DNA of 15,803 nucleotides, taken from assembly GCA_038203955.1 (NCBI GenBank), contig JBBRDK010000088.1:1-15803 (forward strand), written 5' to 3'. How positions within the stretch are numbered: position 1 is the first letter of the stretch; every line of letters begins with the position of its first letter. The translations under genes were made by a program, and so were the position numbers. Of the stretch, positions 7,672-14,401 are shown one piece after another. The notes beneath the pieces are model-generated. The model worked only from the letters and a program-made list of their open reading frames with translations. It made no database searches and was not told where the DNA came from. This DNA is from JALYUA01 sp038203955. Lineage in GTDB: Bacteria > Acidobacteriota > Thermoanaerobaculia > UBA5066 > Gp7-AA6.

Positions 7672-7674
7672 GAG
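7653..7674. repeat. Heptanucleotide tandem repeat overlapping a stop codon
   Basis: Three consecutive 7-nt units are present: GTTCAGA, GTTGAGA, GTTGAGA (7653-7673), followed by the first bases of a decayed fourth. TGA occurs once in each GTTGAGA unit, and the second of these (7669-7671) is the stop of the membrane-protein gene. A 7-nt period shifts the reading frame by one at each unit. Its core (TTGAGAG) resembles the CTGACAG units at 13348-13375. Confidence 0.8.
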
Positions 7675-7726
7675 TCGCCGAATGCCGTTGCTTACGATGA
7701 GCTGATATGGCTCCCGATCTAGTTGA

Positions 7727-7742
7727 CCGCGGAGTACCGCGG
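7727..7742. terminator. CCGCGG hairpin between convergent genes (possible weak terminator)
   Basis: A perfect 6-bp inverted repeat, CCGCGG paired with CCGCGG around AGTA, lies in the 118-bp gap between the convergent ends at 7671 and 7790. Because each arm is self-complementary, the hairpin has the same stem on both strands. There is no T-tract on either side, so an intrinsic terminator is not proven; position is the main support. Confidence 0.35.
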
Positions 7743-7789
7743 CCGTCTCGCTCCCGTTGGTCGCTCGGCTCCCGGCCCCGGTTCCCCGG

Positions 7790-10700
7790 CTACTTGACGT
7801 CCAACCGCGTCGTCTGCCCTTCGGCGATCGTGAACGGGTACACGCCCTGGCCTCCGCCCGTCATCTGGAGCGTGTACTGGCCGGGGGCCAGGTGCTCCCA
7901 CGTCGACGCGGGAGGGACGGCCGTGACGCGGCCGTCGAGCCGGAAGGGCGAGAGGAGATACACCGCGCCGGAGCCGTCGGTCAAGCGCCCCGTTCCCGGC
8001 ACTCCCGTGTGGACCTCGACGCGGCCGCCCGGAGTCATGGCGATCGCGACCTCCGGCGAGGGAGCGTCGATCGCGGGCAGCGCCCGCGGAGCGTACCCGT
8101 CGGAGAAGAAGTAGATCGAGTACCGCCCGGGCCCCAGAGAGGAAATCTCTCCCTTGCCGGAGGAATCCAGGCTGACCGAGCCCTGGAAGGCGACGCCGCC
8201 GTTGCTGCCGAACGCGAGCACCGTGACGCCTCGCAGCGGGAACCCCAGGACGCCGTCCGAGATGCGGATCGAGATCCCGGAGCCCTTCGCGAGGGAGAAG
8301 TTCGTGGTGGAGGAATCCCCGCCCACGGTCGCGGTCGACGTCTTCTGCTGGTATCCGGCCTTGCGCGCGCTGATCTGGTATGCGCCCGGATCGACGCCGT
8401 CGATCTCGTAATGTCCCGATGAGTCGGAGACGGCCGTCTTCATCGCGAAGGCCGCGGTCTCCTTCCCCGTCTCCGCCTGAATGGCCGCGCCCTCGATCGG
8501 CGCGCCGGAGCCCTCCTCCCTCACCATTCCCGAGATCGTCGCCGCCGGAATGGCCACGTCGGCCGCGGTGTCTCCCGAAACCGTGACGGCTTTCCGGTAC
8601 GACACCCCCTGCCCGCCGACCGAGAGCTGGTGGGAACCGTCCGCCAGACCTTCGAGGGCATACCGCCCGTCGTCGTCTGTCTGCGCGGTCGCGCGGCCGC
8701 CTGTCGCGGAAGGCGCGTCGGCGTTCGCGGACACGAAGAGGCCGGAAAGCGGGCGGTCGCCCCGGGTCACGCGGCCCGCCAGCCGCGAAGAACCCTCGAA
8801 GACGATCTGCACCGGCACCTCGCCGGCCCCGTCCGGGATTTCGGCGGACTTCGAGGCGGAGCGGCCGGCCAGCATGCTCGTGTTGGCATTGAAGTGAATG
8901 ACGCCGGCGGGAACGTCCCGAAGAGTGAAGTTGCCCGTGTCGTCCGTCTGAGCGCTGTCGGAGTAGTCTTTGGCGTTCGCAGAGATCCGGACGCCGCCGA
9001 GCTTCCCCGGCGGAAGACCGGAGACGGTGCCGAGAATGGTGGCGCCGGCCGGATTCATCCCGATGAGCACGCCGTCCTGCCGCTGGTTCTCGGCGAGAAC
9101 GACATCCTTCGCGGCGGACTTGCCGGCGGAGGACTGCGCACTCAGCTTGAACCGCCCGGACTTCAGGTGCTCGAAGAGGAACGCGCCGGAACCGTCCGTC
9201 CGCGTCGAGTCTCCCCCGCCGAACATTCCCGCGTCCCCCTCCGCGTTCAACGCGACGAGCGCGCCGGCCACGGGGGTTCGCCCGTCGCGGTCGACGACCG
9301 AACCGGAGATCGCGCCGCCCGTCCCCATGGTGATGTCGACGGCGCCGTCCTTGTCGGGATCCACGTCCCGGCTCGTCTCCAGGTAATCGGAATGGTCCGC
9401 GATGACGGTGACGCGTCCCGCGGGAAGGCCGTCGAAGTGGAATCGCCCATCGGCGTCCGTGTTGGTCGCCGTGTTCTGCGCGCCTCCCCCGAGCCGCCCA
9501 AACATCGCTCCGGCCGCCCCGCCGCTCGATCCCGCCGCCTGCCAGTTCACCGACGCGTTCGGAATTCCCGTGCCCTTCTGCGGGTCGAGCACGCGTCCGG
9601 AGAGGGAGCCGCCCTTGCGCAGAGAGATCACGACGCCATCCTTCGTCTCGCCTTCGCCGATCTCGACGCCGGACGTGTCGCCGTTGCGGTATCCGGACGC
9701 GGCCGCCCGGATCGTCCATTTCCCCGCCGGAACGTCGGGCAGCTCGAAGGTTCCGTCCTCCGACTGGAAGGCCTTGTCGCCTCCCTGTCCGCCGAACTGG
9801 ACCCCGAACCCGCCGCCGCGCTGGCCGGTGCGCCCGACCGTGAAGTCGGTGATCGGGCGCTTCGTGTCCCCGTCCTCGACCCGGCCGCGGACGATGCCCG
9901 CCGTCTTCAGCACGATCGCGAGATCCTCGACCGGCGGCGTCACGTTCTTCTGCGCCGGCGCGTATCCGGCCGCGGTCATGCTCAGGAAAATCGACTTGCC
10001 GGGCGCCAGGCCGTCGAGCCGGAACCGGCCGTCGACTTCCGACGTCACGTTCTGCGGGCGCGTGCCCTCGCCCATCGCGATCCCCAGGATCTGCACGCCC
10101 GCGATCGGCTGCCCCTGCGAGTCCCGGACGGAACCGGAGACGGCAACGCCGTTGGCGAGCGCGATCGGCGGCCACGCATTCTCCCCCGAGCCGGCGACCG
10201 GCAGACTCTGCACGGTCCTGCCCGCGTAGCCCTCTCGCGACACGGCGGCCGTGTACTCGCCCGGCTCCAGTCCCCGCACGACGAAGGTTCCGTCGGGCGC
10301 CGATGTCGCGTCCGCCTTGCCCGCGTCGATACCCATGAGGCGGATCTGCGTGCGGCCCGCGGCGAAGCCTCCTCCTCGGCCTCCCTCGCGGCTGGCGACC
10401 CGGATCTCCGCGCCGGCGATCGGTTTGCCCGCGGCATCGACGATCCGCCCGCGGGCCTCTAGCCCCTTCTTGAGCGTCAAGGAAATGTTCGCCACGGTCT
10501 CGCCGGTCTTGAGCGTCACGCCGGGCCGGTGCGCCGTCGCGTACCCGACCTTCGACGCCTCGACAGCGAGATTCCGTCCCGCCGTCAGATTGCGCAGGCG
10601 AAACGACCCGTCGGCCGCGGTCAGCGCGCCCTGCCCGCCGATGAAAGCGGCGGGGCCGCGCCGGGTGAAGGCTCGCATTCCGCCCTCCGAGGCGAGGCGC

Positions 10701-11893
10701 ACCTGCGCGGCCGGAACCGGCTGTCCTTTCTCATCGATGACCTTCCCGGCGACGCTCGCCGCGCGCGCCAGCGCCAGATGGACGGTCCCCGGCGCGGCGG
10801 TGCTCGCCGAAACGCCGTTGATGGTGGACGAGAGATAGCCCTCGCGAGAGGCGGTCACCGCGTAAGGCCGGGAGGCGAGACCGTTCAGCCGGAACTTTCC
10901 CTTCGCGTCCGCGCGGAGAGACCGTTCCATTCGGCGGCGGCCGAAGGCCATCCCGCCCGAGGACGCCGCCACGCGAGCGCCGGCGACCGGCTTGCGGCTC
11001 GTTTCATCGATCACCGTTCCGGCGATCGCGGCCGCGCGCGCCAGCCGTAGCGGGGCCTCGACGTCCTGGCCGCGGCGGACCCGGAGGTTGTCCCGCCGCA
11101 CCGCGAAATCCTCCTTCCAGACGGCCTGGACGCTCCGGACGCCGGGCTCGACGCCGGTCAGGCGGAACGCTCCCTGGGCGTCCGACTCCGCGCCCTGGTC
11201 CTCCGAGATCACGATCGCGCCCGCGGCCGGTTTGCCGTTGACGTCCAGCACGACGCCGCGGATCGTCCCGCCGCGCTTCAGCGTGAGCTTCACGTCCGGT
11301 TTCGGATCCACCTGGAAGAGCGAGGCCTGCACGAACCCCGAGGCGCGCGCTACGACCGTCCGGGTGCCGGAGGGGGCGTCGTCCATCGCGAAGGATCCGT
11401 CGGCCCCGGTCTTCGCCTCCGAAAGAGCCGACGAGTCCTGCTCCGAAAACATTTCCGTGCTCGCGGCGCGCACGCGCGCCCCCGCGACAGGCTTGCCTTC
11501 GTCGTCCACGACCCGGCCGGAGAGCCGCACGCCGGCGGACGCGTGCACGTCGTCGAGGGAAACGTCCTCGGTGGAATCGAAGGGGCCTCGGAAGCGCAGC
11601 GACGGAGAGCCGGGCGGAGAGATACGGAGCGCGACCGCCACGTCCGGCTTGTCGAGCGCGATGCGGAAGGAGCCGTCGGGCCCGGTCGCGGCCTCCCCGA
11701 GGGCCGGGGGCTCCGCGGCGGAGGACATGTCGAGAATCGCCTGGTCGTCCGTCCGATAGGCGACCCACGTCACGCGGGCGCGGGCGAGCGGCTTGCCGGC
11801 GGCGTCGAGCAGCCGTCCCGAGACGGATCCGCCCTCGGCGCGCGCCCCGCAGACGGCGAGGCAGACGGCGACGAGGCCTGCGAAACGTTTCAT
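7790..11893 (-). CDS. Giant exported protein of about 15 carboxypeptidase-regulatory-like (Ig-fold) repeats
   Basis: The product has 1367 residues: a signal peptide (MKRFAGLVAVCLAVCGARA, with likely cleavage after the ARA at 17-19), then only tandem beta-sandwich repeats of about 80-105 residues to the last residue. Each repeat has the CarboxypepD_reg-like pattern: (V/I)xGxVxDxxGKPxAGAxV, then DGxFxLxGLxPGxxxV, then a GY turn and a closing strand. I count about 15, the last two divergent. Repeats 4-6 and 8-10 carry Gly/Phe/Met/Arg-rich loops at the same place. The mature protein has no cysteine that I can find, no enzyme domain, no LPXTG, no C-terminal helix and no recognised sorting domain, so its surface attachment is unknown. 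In other proteins this fold is a structural or carbohydrate/protein-binding module. The ATG at 11893 is fixed by GGAGGAG seven bases upstream and by the signal peptide; a TTG at 11911 is less likely. A candidate ECF promoter sits just upstream. Confidence 0.88.
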   Translation of the reverse strand: MKRFAGLVAVCLAVCGARAEGGSVSGRLLDAAGKPLARARVTWVAYRTDDQAILDMSSAAEPPALGEAATGPDGSFRIALDKPDVAVALRISPPGSPSLRFRGPFDSTEDVSLDDVHASAGVRLSGRVVDDEGKPVAGARVRAASTEMFSEQDSSALSEAKTGADGSFAMDDAPSGTRTVVARASGFVQASLFQVDPKPDVKLTLKRGGTIRGVVLDVNGKPAAGAIVISEDQGAESDAQGAFRLTGVEPGVRSVQAVWKEDFAVRRDNLRVRRGQDVEAPLRLARAAAIAGTVIDETSRKPVAGARVAASSGGMAFGRRRMERSLRADAKGKFRLNGLASRPYAVTASREGYLSSTINGVSASTAAPGTVHLALARAASVAGKVIDEKGQPVPAAQVRLASEGGMRAFTRRGPAAFIGGQGALTAADGSFRLRNLTAGRNLAVEASKVGYATAHRPGVTLKTGETVANISLTLKKGLEARGRIVDAAGKPIAGAEIRVASREGGRGGGFAAGRTQIRLMGIDAGKADATSAPDGTFVVRGLEPGEYTAAVSREGYAGRTVQSLPVAGSGENAWPPIALANGVAVSGSVRDSQGQPIAGVQILGIAMGEGTRPQNVTSEVDGRFRLDGLAPGKSIFLSMTAAGYAPAQKNVTPPVEDLAIVLKTAGIVRGRVEDGDTKRPITDFTVGRTGQRGGGFGVQFGGQGGDKAFQSEDGTFELPDVPAGKWTIRAAASGYRNGDTSGVEIGEGETKDGVVISLRKGGSLSGRVLDPQKGTGIPNASVNWQAAGSSGGAAGAMFGRLGGGAQNTATNTDADGRFHFDGLPAGRVTVIADHSDYLETSRDVDPDKDGAVDITMGTGGAISGSVVDRDGRTPVAGALVALNAEGDAGMFGGGDSTRTDGSGAFLFEHLKSGRFKLSAQSSAGKSAAKDVVLAENQRQDGVLIGMNPAGATILGTVSGLPPGKLGGVRISANAKDYSDSAQTDDTGNFTLRDVPAGVIHFNANTSMLAGRSASKSAEIPDGAGEVPVQIVFEGSSRLAGRVTRGDRPLSGLFVSANADAPSATGGRATAQTDDDGRYALEGLADGSHQLSVGGQGVSYRKAVTVSGDTAADVAIPAATISGMVREEGSGAPIEGAAIQAETGKETAAFAMKTAVSDSSGHYEIDGVDPGAYQISARKAGYQQKTSTATVGGDSSTTNFSLAKGSGISIRISDGVLGFPLRGVTVLAFGSNGGVAFQGSVSLDSSGKGEISSLGPGRYSIYFFSDGYAPRALPAIDAPSPEVAIAMTPGGRVEVHTGVPGTGRLTDGSGAVYLLSPFRLDGRVTAVPPASTWEHLAPGQYTLQMTGGGQGVYPFTIAEGQTTRLDVK

Positions 11894-11898
11894 GACGA

Positions 11899-11905
11899 CT
11901 CCTCC
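11899..11905 (-). promoter_or_regulatory. Shine-Dalgarno GGAGGAG fixing the start of the giant repeat protein
   Basis: On the minus strand GGAGGAG lies five to seven bases before the ATG at 11893. It chooses that start over the in-frame TTG at 11911, which would put this site inside the coding region and lengthen the signal peptide. Confidence 0.75.
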
Positions 11906-11922
11906 GGGCAACCTGCCCAGAA

Positions 11923-11948
11923 TACGGCCTTTGGCGGCGAAAGGTTAC
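11923..11948 (-). promoter_or_regulatory. Candidate ECF-sigma promoter of the giant repeat protein
   Basis: Minus-strand GTAACC (11948-11943), a 16-bp spacer, and CGTA (11926-11923) form a -35/-10 pair of the type used by many ECF sigma factors (an AAC-containing -35 and a CGT-type -10). A start of transcription five to eight bases beyond would give a leader of about 25 nt containing the Shine-Dalgarno. An almost identical arrangement lies upstream of the sigma gene at 15053-15026. It has not been tested and could be coincidence. Confidence 0.4.
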
Positions 11949-11956
11949 GATCCGGC

Positions 11957-12694
11957 ATGCCCGATTTGCCCCTCTCCGGCCGCGTGGCGCTCGTCACCGG
12001 CGCCGCGGTCCGGGTGGGACGATCGATCGCGCTCGCGCTCGCCCGGGAAGGGGCGGACGTCGCGGTGCACTACCGCTCCTCCGCCGCCCCGGCGCGGGAG
12101 GTCTGCGCCGCCATCGAGGCGCTGGGCCGCCGGGCGGTCTCGATCGAGGCCGATCTCGGCGATCCCGCCGCCTGCGAGCGTGTCGTCGCGGAAACGGTGG
12201 GCGGCCTCGGCGGCCTCGATCTCCTCGTCCACTCGGCCTCGAACTTCCATCGCGCGTCGATCGCGGAGACGACCGCCGAGCTCTGGGATTCCGCCCTGGA
12301 AGTCAACGCGAGGTCGGGGTTCCTGATGGCGCGCGCCGCGGCCTCCACTCTGCGCCCGCGGCGCGGGCGGATCGTCCTCATCTCCGATTTTCTCGCTGCG
12401 CGGCCCGTGCGCAACTACCTCGCGCACTCCGTCTCCAAGGCGGCGGTGGAAGGGCTCGTCCGCGCGCTCGCGATCGAGCTGGCGCCCGAGGTGTCGGTCA
12501 ACGGAGTGGCCCCGGGGGTCGTGCTCCCTCCCGAAGGGACGCCCCCGGAAGACGAGGCGAGCCTGGCGAAGTCGGTGCCTGCGCGCCGGAACGGAGGGCC
12601 CGAGGACGTGGCGCAGGCCGTCGTCTTTCTCTGCTCCGGCCCGGCCTTCATCACCGGGCAGATCCTCCGGGTGGACGGCGGGAAGGTGATGTAG
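11957..12694 (+). CDS. SDR oxidoreductase, pteridine-reductase-like, with His at the catalytic Tyr position
   Basis: This 245-residue short-chain dehydrogenase fold starts with VTGAAVRVGRSIA (13-25). The TGxxxRxGR form and the HYRSS stretch at 38-42 resemble NADPH-dependent pteridine reductases (PTR1/FolM) more than FabG (TGxxxGIG). HSAS at 92-95 stands where NNAG/NNAS is expected, followed by a conserved Asn at 117. In PTR1 the active site is Asp-x12-Tyr-x3-Lys. Here Asp144 and Lys161 are present with the correct spacing, but residue 157 is His (codon CAC at 12425-12427). The C-terminal VNGVAPGVVLPP and ITGQILRVDGG segments are normal for the family, so the protein is intact. The substrate is unknown and activity by the standard Tyr mechanism is doubtful. 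It starts 63 bp from the divergent repeat-protein gene, and the following HD-like gene is 79 bp downstream on the same strand. Confidence 0.88.
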   Translation: MPDLPLSGRVALVTGAAVRVGRSIALALAREGADVAVHYRSSAAPAREVCAAIEALGRRAVSIEADLGDPAACERVVAETVGGLGGLDLLVHSASNFHRASIAETTAELWDSALEVNARSGFLMARAAASTLRPRRGRIVLISDFLAARPVRNYLAHSVSKAAVEGLVRALAIELAPEVSVNGVAPGVVLPPEGTPPEDEASLAKSVPARRNGGPEDVAQAVVFLCSGPAFITGQILRVDGGKVM

Positions 12695-12704
12695 CCGAGA
12701 GGCG

Positions 12705-12741
12705 AGGGGCGCTGGGCGGGAGGTGCTGGGCGGCGGGAGGG
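12705..12741 (+). other. G-run tract (potential G-quadruplex) between two genes
   Basis: Between the SDR stop and the next start lie six runs of three or four G within 37 bases, with loops mostly of one to seven bases, and a partial internal duplication of GCTGGGCGG. The pattern meets the usual G3+N1-7 rule on the plus strand, which is also the transcribed sense of both flanking genes. Whether it folds is unknown. Confidence 0.45.
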
Positions 12742-12773
12742 AAGAGAAGACGCGCTGACGTAGCATCGGCGGC

Positions 12774-13337
12774 GTGGATTCCAGCGGGAGAAAGCGCGTC
12801 GAGGAGTACGTCAAGCCCATGGCGGTCGGCCTCGACGGCGTGACGAACTACGGAGACGTCCGGCGCGCCGTTTCCGCCGCGGTCCTGGTCGCGGCCGAAA
12901 GGACGGACGTCGACTCGGACCTCCTTTTTCTGCTCGCCGTTTTTTCGGGACAGGAAAAATGGGTGTCGCGCATGGGCCATCGGAGCCGCACGGAGCTGTT
13001 CCTGGCCTCCGAAAGAGTTCCCCCGAAGACTATCTCCACTCTCTTTCGGTCTCTGACGCGGTTCGACACGGACCCGCGCACCCCGGAGGAGACGATCGTG
13101 CACGACGCGGTCCGGCTGGACCGTCTGGGCGCATACGGCGTCGCGAGGAGCCTCGTCGAGGGATACCGCGAGCGGCTCGACTTCCTGGAGATGGCGTCGG
13201 AGATCGAGGAGGCCGCTCGAGTCGAGCTGCGAACTCCGAAAGCGCGCGAAATCGCCGAGCACCGCCGCCGCACGATGCTCGAGTTCGCCGGCAGGCTGCG
13301 GGCCGAGTACGAAGAGTTCGAGAGACCCCTCGGCTAG
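12774..13337 (+). CDS. YpgQ/YedJ-like HD-superfamily protein lacking the HD dyad (putative inactive homologue)
   Basis: This 187-residue protein is soluble and mostly helical. The segment TPEETIVHDAVRLDRLGAYG (103-122) closely follows the conserved block of small HD phosphohydrolases such as YpgQ/YedJ (usual form: I-V-x-DADRLDALGA-x-G). The end, with AREIAEHRRRTMLEF (157-171), matches their conserved C-terminal helix (AxxIAEERHxFMxxF). Where the family has LLHD, which gives the name-giving His-Asp metal ligands, this protein has VFSGQ (Ser58-Gly59). The first histidine region is also replaced (TNYGDVRR, 24-31). Metal-dependent hydrolysis is therefore unlikely unless other residues substitute. 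The start is GTG at 12774; no strong Shine-Dalgarno is visible. It follows the SDR gene on the same strand and is convergent with the CpxP-like gene. The family assignment is from recalled motifs and needs a profile search. Confidence 0.6.
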   Translation: MDSSGRKRVEEYVKPMAVGLDGVTNYGDVRRAVSAAVLVAAERTDVDSDLLFLLAVFSGQEKWVSRMGHRSRTELFLASERVPPKTISTLFRSLTRFDTDPRTPEETIVHDAVRLDRLGAYGVARSLVEGYRERLDFLEMASEIEEAARVELRTPKAREIAEHRRRTMLEFAGRLRAEYEEFERPLG

Positions 13338-13347
13338 AAGCCTCGGG

Positions 13348-13375
13348 CTGACAGCTGACAGCGGACAGCGGACAG
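13348..13375. repeat. Heptanucleotide tandem repeat between convergent genes
   Basis: Four uninterrupted 7-nt units, CTGACAG, CTGACAG, CGGACAG, CGGACAG, fill most of the 38-bp gap between convergent genes. The tract begins ten bases after the stop of the HD-like gene (13337) and abuts the TAG stop of the CpxP-like gene (13378-13376). The core resembles the GTTGAGA tract at 7653-7674. Confidence 0.85.
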
Positions 13376-13885
13376 CTACTCTCCCCTCGGCGCCCGCGGA
13401 CGGTTCTGTCCCCCCGGTCCCTGGCGGTACCGGTCCTGCCGCCCTTCCTTCGCCATCATCCGGCGCTCCTTCATCTCCTGCTGCATCTGGAGGAGATGCT
13501 CCCACTGGTCCGGCTTCAAGACCTGCTTGATGTCGAGAACCATGACGGCGCGCGCCTTTTGAAGCTCCGCTCGGGCGTTCTCCACCTGCTCGATCTCCTT
13601 CTCGACGGTGCGCCGGTCGGCCGCGCGGTCCTCCATCGACGACTGAAGCGCGAGCTGCTTCTTCTCGAGGTCCGCCTTCAGGTCGATCAACCGGGTGCGG
13701 GAGTGGACGAAGATCTTCTCGATCTCGCGGGACTGCTCCGACGACAGGTTGAGCTCGGCCATCAGCCTCGGCCGCTTCCACCACTTCCCGTCCGGGAAGC
13801 CCTGCTGAGAAACAGCGGGCAGGGCGAACCCGGCCAATGTTGCGGCGATCAGAAAGGTGCGGACGCGGGACGTCTTCGTTCTCAC
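13376..13885 (-). CDS. CpxP/Spy-like periplasmic protein (LTXXQ type)
   Basis: The 169-residue product has a signal peptide (basic MRTKTSRVR, hydrophobic core to about residue 23, likely cleavage near 26) followed by a wholly helical mature part. An LNLSSEQSREIEKIF stretch (45-59) and a VLKPDQWEHLLQMQ stretch (122-135) are the two LTxxQ-like motifs that mark the Spy/CpxP/ZraP/CnrX fold. Between them a highly charged stretch (68-112) looks like the long hairpin helix of that fold. The Arg/Gln/Gly-rich tail after 147 is probably disordered. Known relatives are periplasmic chaperones or metal/envelope-stress sensors. GTG at 13885 is chosen because an AGGAGG lies seven bases upstream and because it overlaps the anti-sigma stop as GTGA. 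As third gene of a sigma/anti-sigma operon it is a good candidate for the periplasmic input. I see no clear metal-ligand cluster. Confidence 0.8.
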   Translation of the reverse strand: MRTKTSRVRTFLIAATLAGFALPAVSQQGFPDGKWWKRPRLMAELNLSSEQSREIEKIFVHSRTRLIDLKADLEKKQLALQSSMEDRAADRRTVEKEIEQVENARAELQKARAVMVLDIKQVLKPDQWEHLLQMQQEMKERRMMAKEGRQDRYRQGPGGQNRPRAPRGE

Positions 13886-14400
13886 AGGCGTTCCTCCTCG
13901 CGGGTGGCGGTTCCGGGCTCGGGAACGAGGGAGTCCCACGATCCGCCCGTCTCGTCGGCGCGGGCGAGACGGGCGACGTCTTTCAGCAGCGCGTCGTCCG
14001 CCTGGTCCTGCGGGGAGAGCTCCGGAGCGGCGGTTCCCGCCGCGGGCGGCATCCCCGAGTCGGAGCGCCGCATGGGGACCACCAGCGCGATCAGGAGGAG
14101 CGAGGCGGCGATTCCGACGCCCCACCGCAGCGGCGTTCCGCGGCGCACGGATCCGGAGCGCCGGATCGAGCGCATGGTCTGATCCTCGGCCTCGGCCCAC
14201 GCTTCCGGGGTGCGCGCGCCGATCGGGCCCATCTCGCCGGCGAGCTCCCGCACGGCTCCCTTCCACTCCTGGAGCGCGCGGCTGCAGGCCAGACAATCGG
14301 AGAGGTGCGACGGCAGCGCCTCCGGAGCGCCGGCCGCCGGGCTGGTAAGGCCGAACAACTGGGCGTCCGTCAGGTGCGTCGTCGATCTCGCTTCGTGCAT
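13882..14400 (-). CDS. Membrane anti-sigma factor with ZAS zinc motif
   Basis: The product has 172 residues. The N-terminal cytoplasmic part holds His32-x3-Cys36-x2-Cys39 (HLSDCLAC), the zinc-binding anti-sigma motif. One transmembrane helix follows at about 91-110 (LRWGVGIAASLLLIALVVPM), after a basic stretch (RRSGSVRRG), giving an N-in topology. The periplasmic tail of about 60 residues is acidic and without recognised domain. Anti-sigma factors of this type hold the ECF sigma at the membrane until a signal or proteolysis frees it. The ATG at 14400 is one base after the sigma stop and has GGAAGG just upstream; an upstream GTG or ATG would overlap the sigma gene and add no conserved sequence. 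The sigma factor immediately upstream is its likely partner and the CpxP-like protein immediately downstream its likely sensor. Confidence 0.85.
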   Translation of the reverse strand: MHEARSTTHLTDAQLFGLTSPAAGAPEALPSHLSDCLACSRALQEWKGAVRELAGEMGPIGARTPEAWAEAEDQTMRSIRRSGSVRRGTPLRWGVGIAASLLLIALVVPMRRSDSGMPPAAGTAAPELSPQDQADDALLKDVARLARADETGGSWDSLVPEPGTATREEERL

Positions 14401-14401
14401 G

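Noticed and set aside
7719..10175. A second long minus-strand frame (818 codons) within the giant repeat-protein gene
   Set aside because: It is out of frame with the repeats and is low-complexity Arg/Gly; the repeat pattern and signal peptide lie only in the other frame.
7790..11893. Lipoprotein signal in the giant repeat protein (LAVC near residue 15)
   Set aside because: Val precedes the Cys where Gly, Ala or Ser is normally needed; the ARA site just after fits signal peptidase I better.
13348..13375. Heptamer tract considered as a CRISPR or intrinsic terminator
   Set aside because: No spacers, unit too short, no inverted repeat followed by a T-run.
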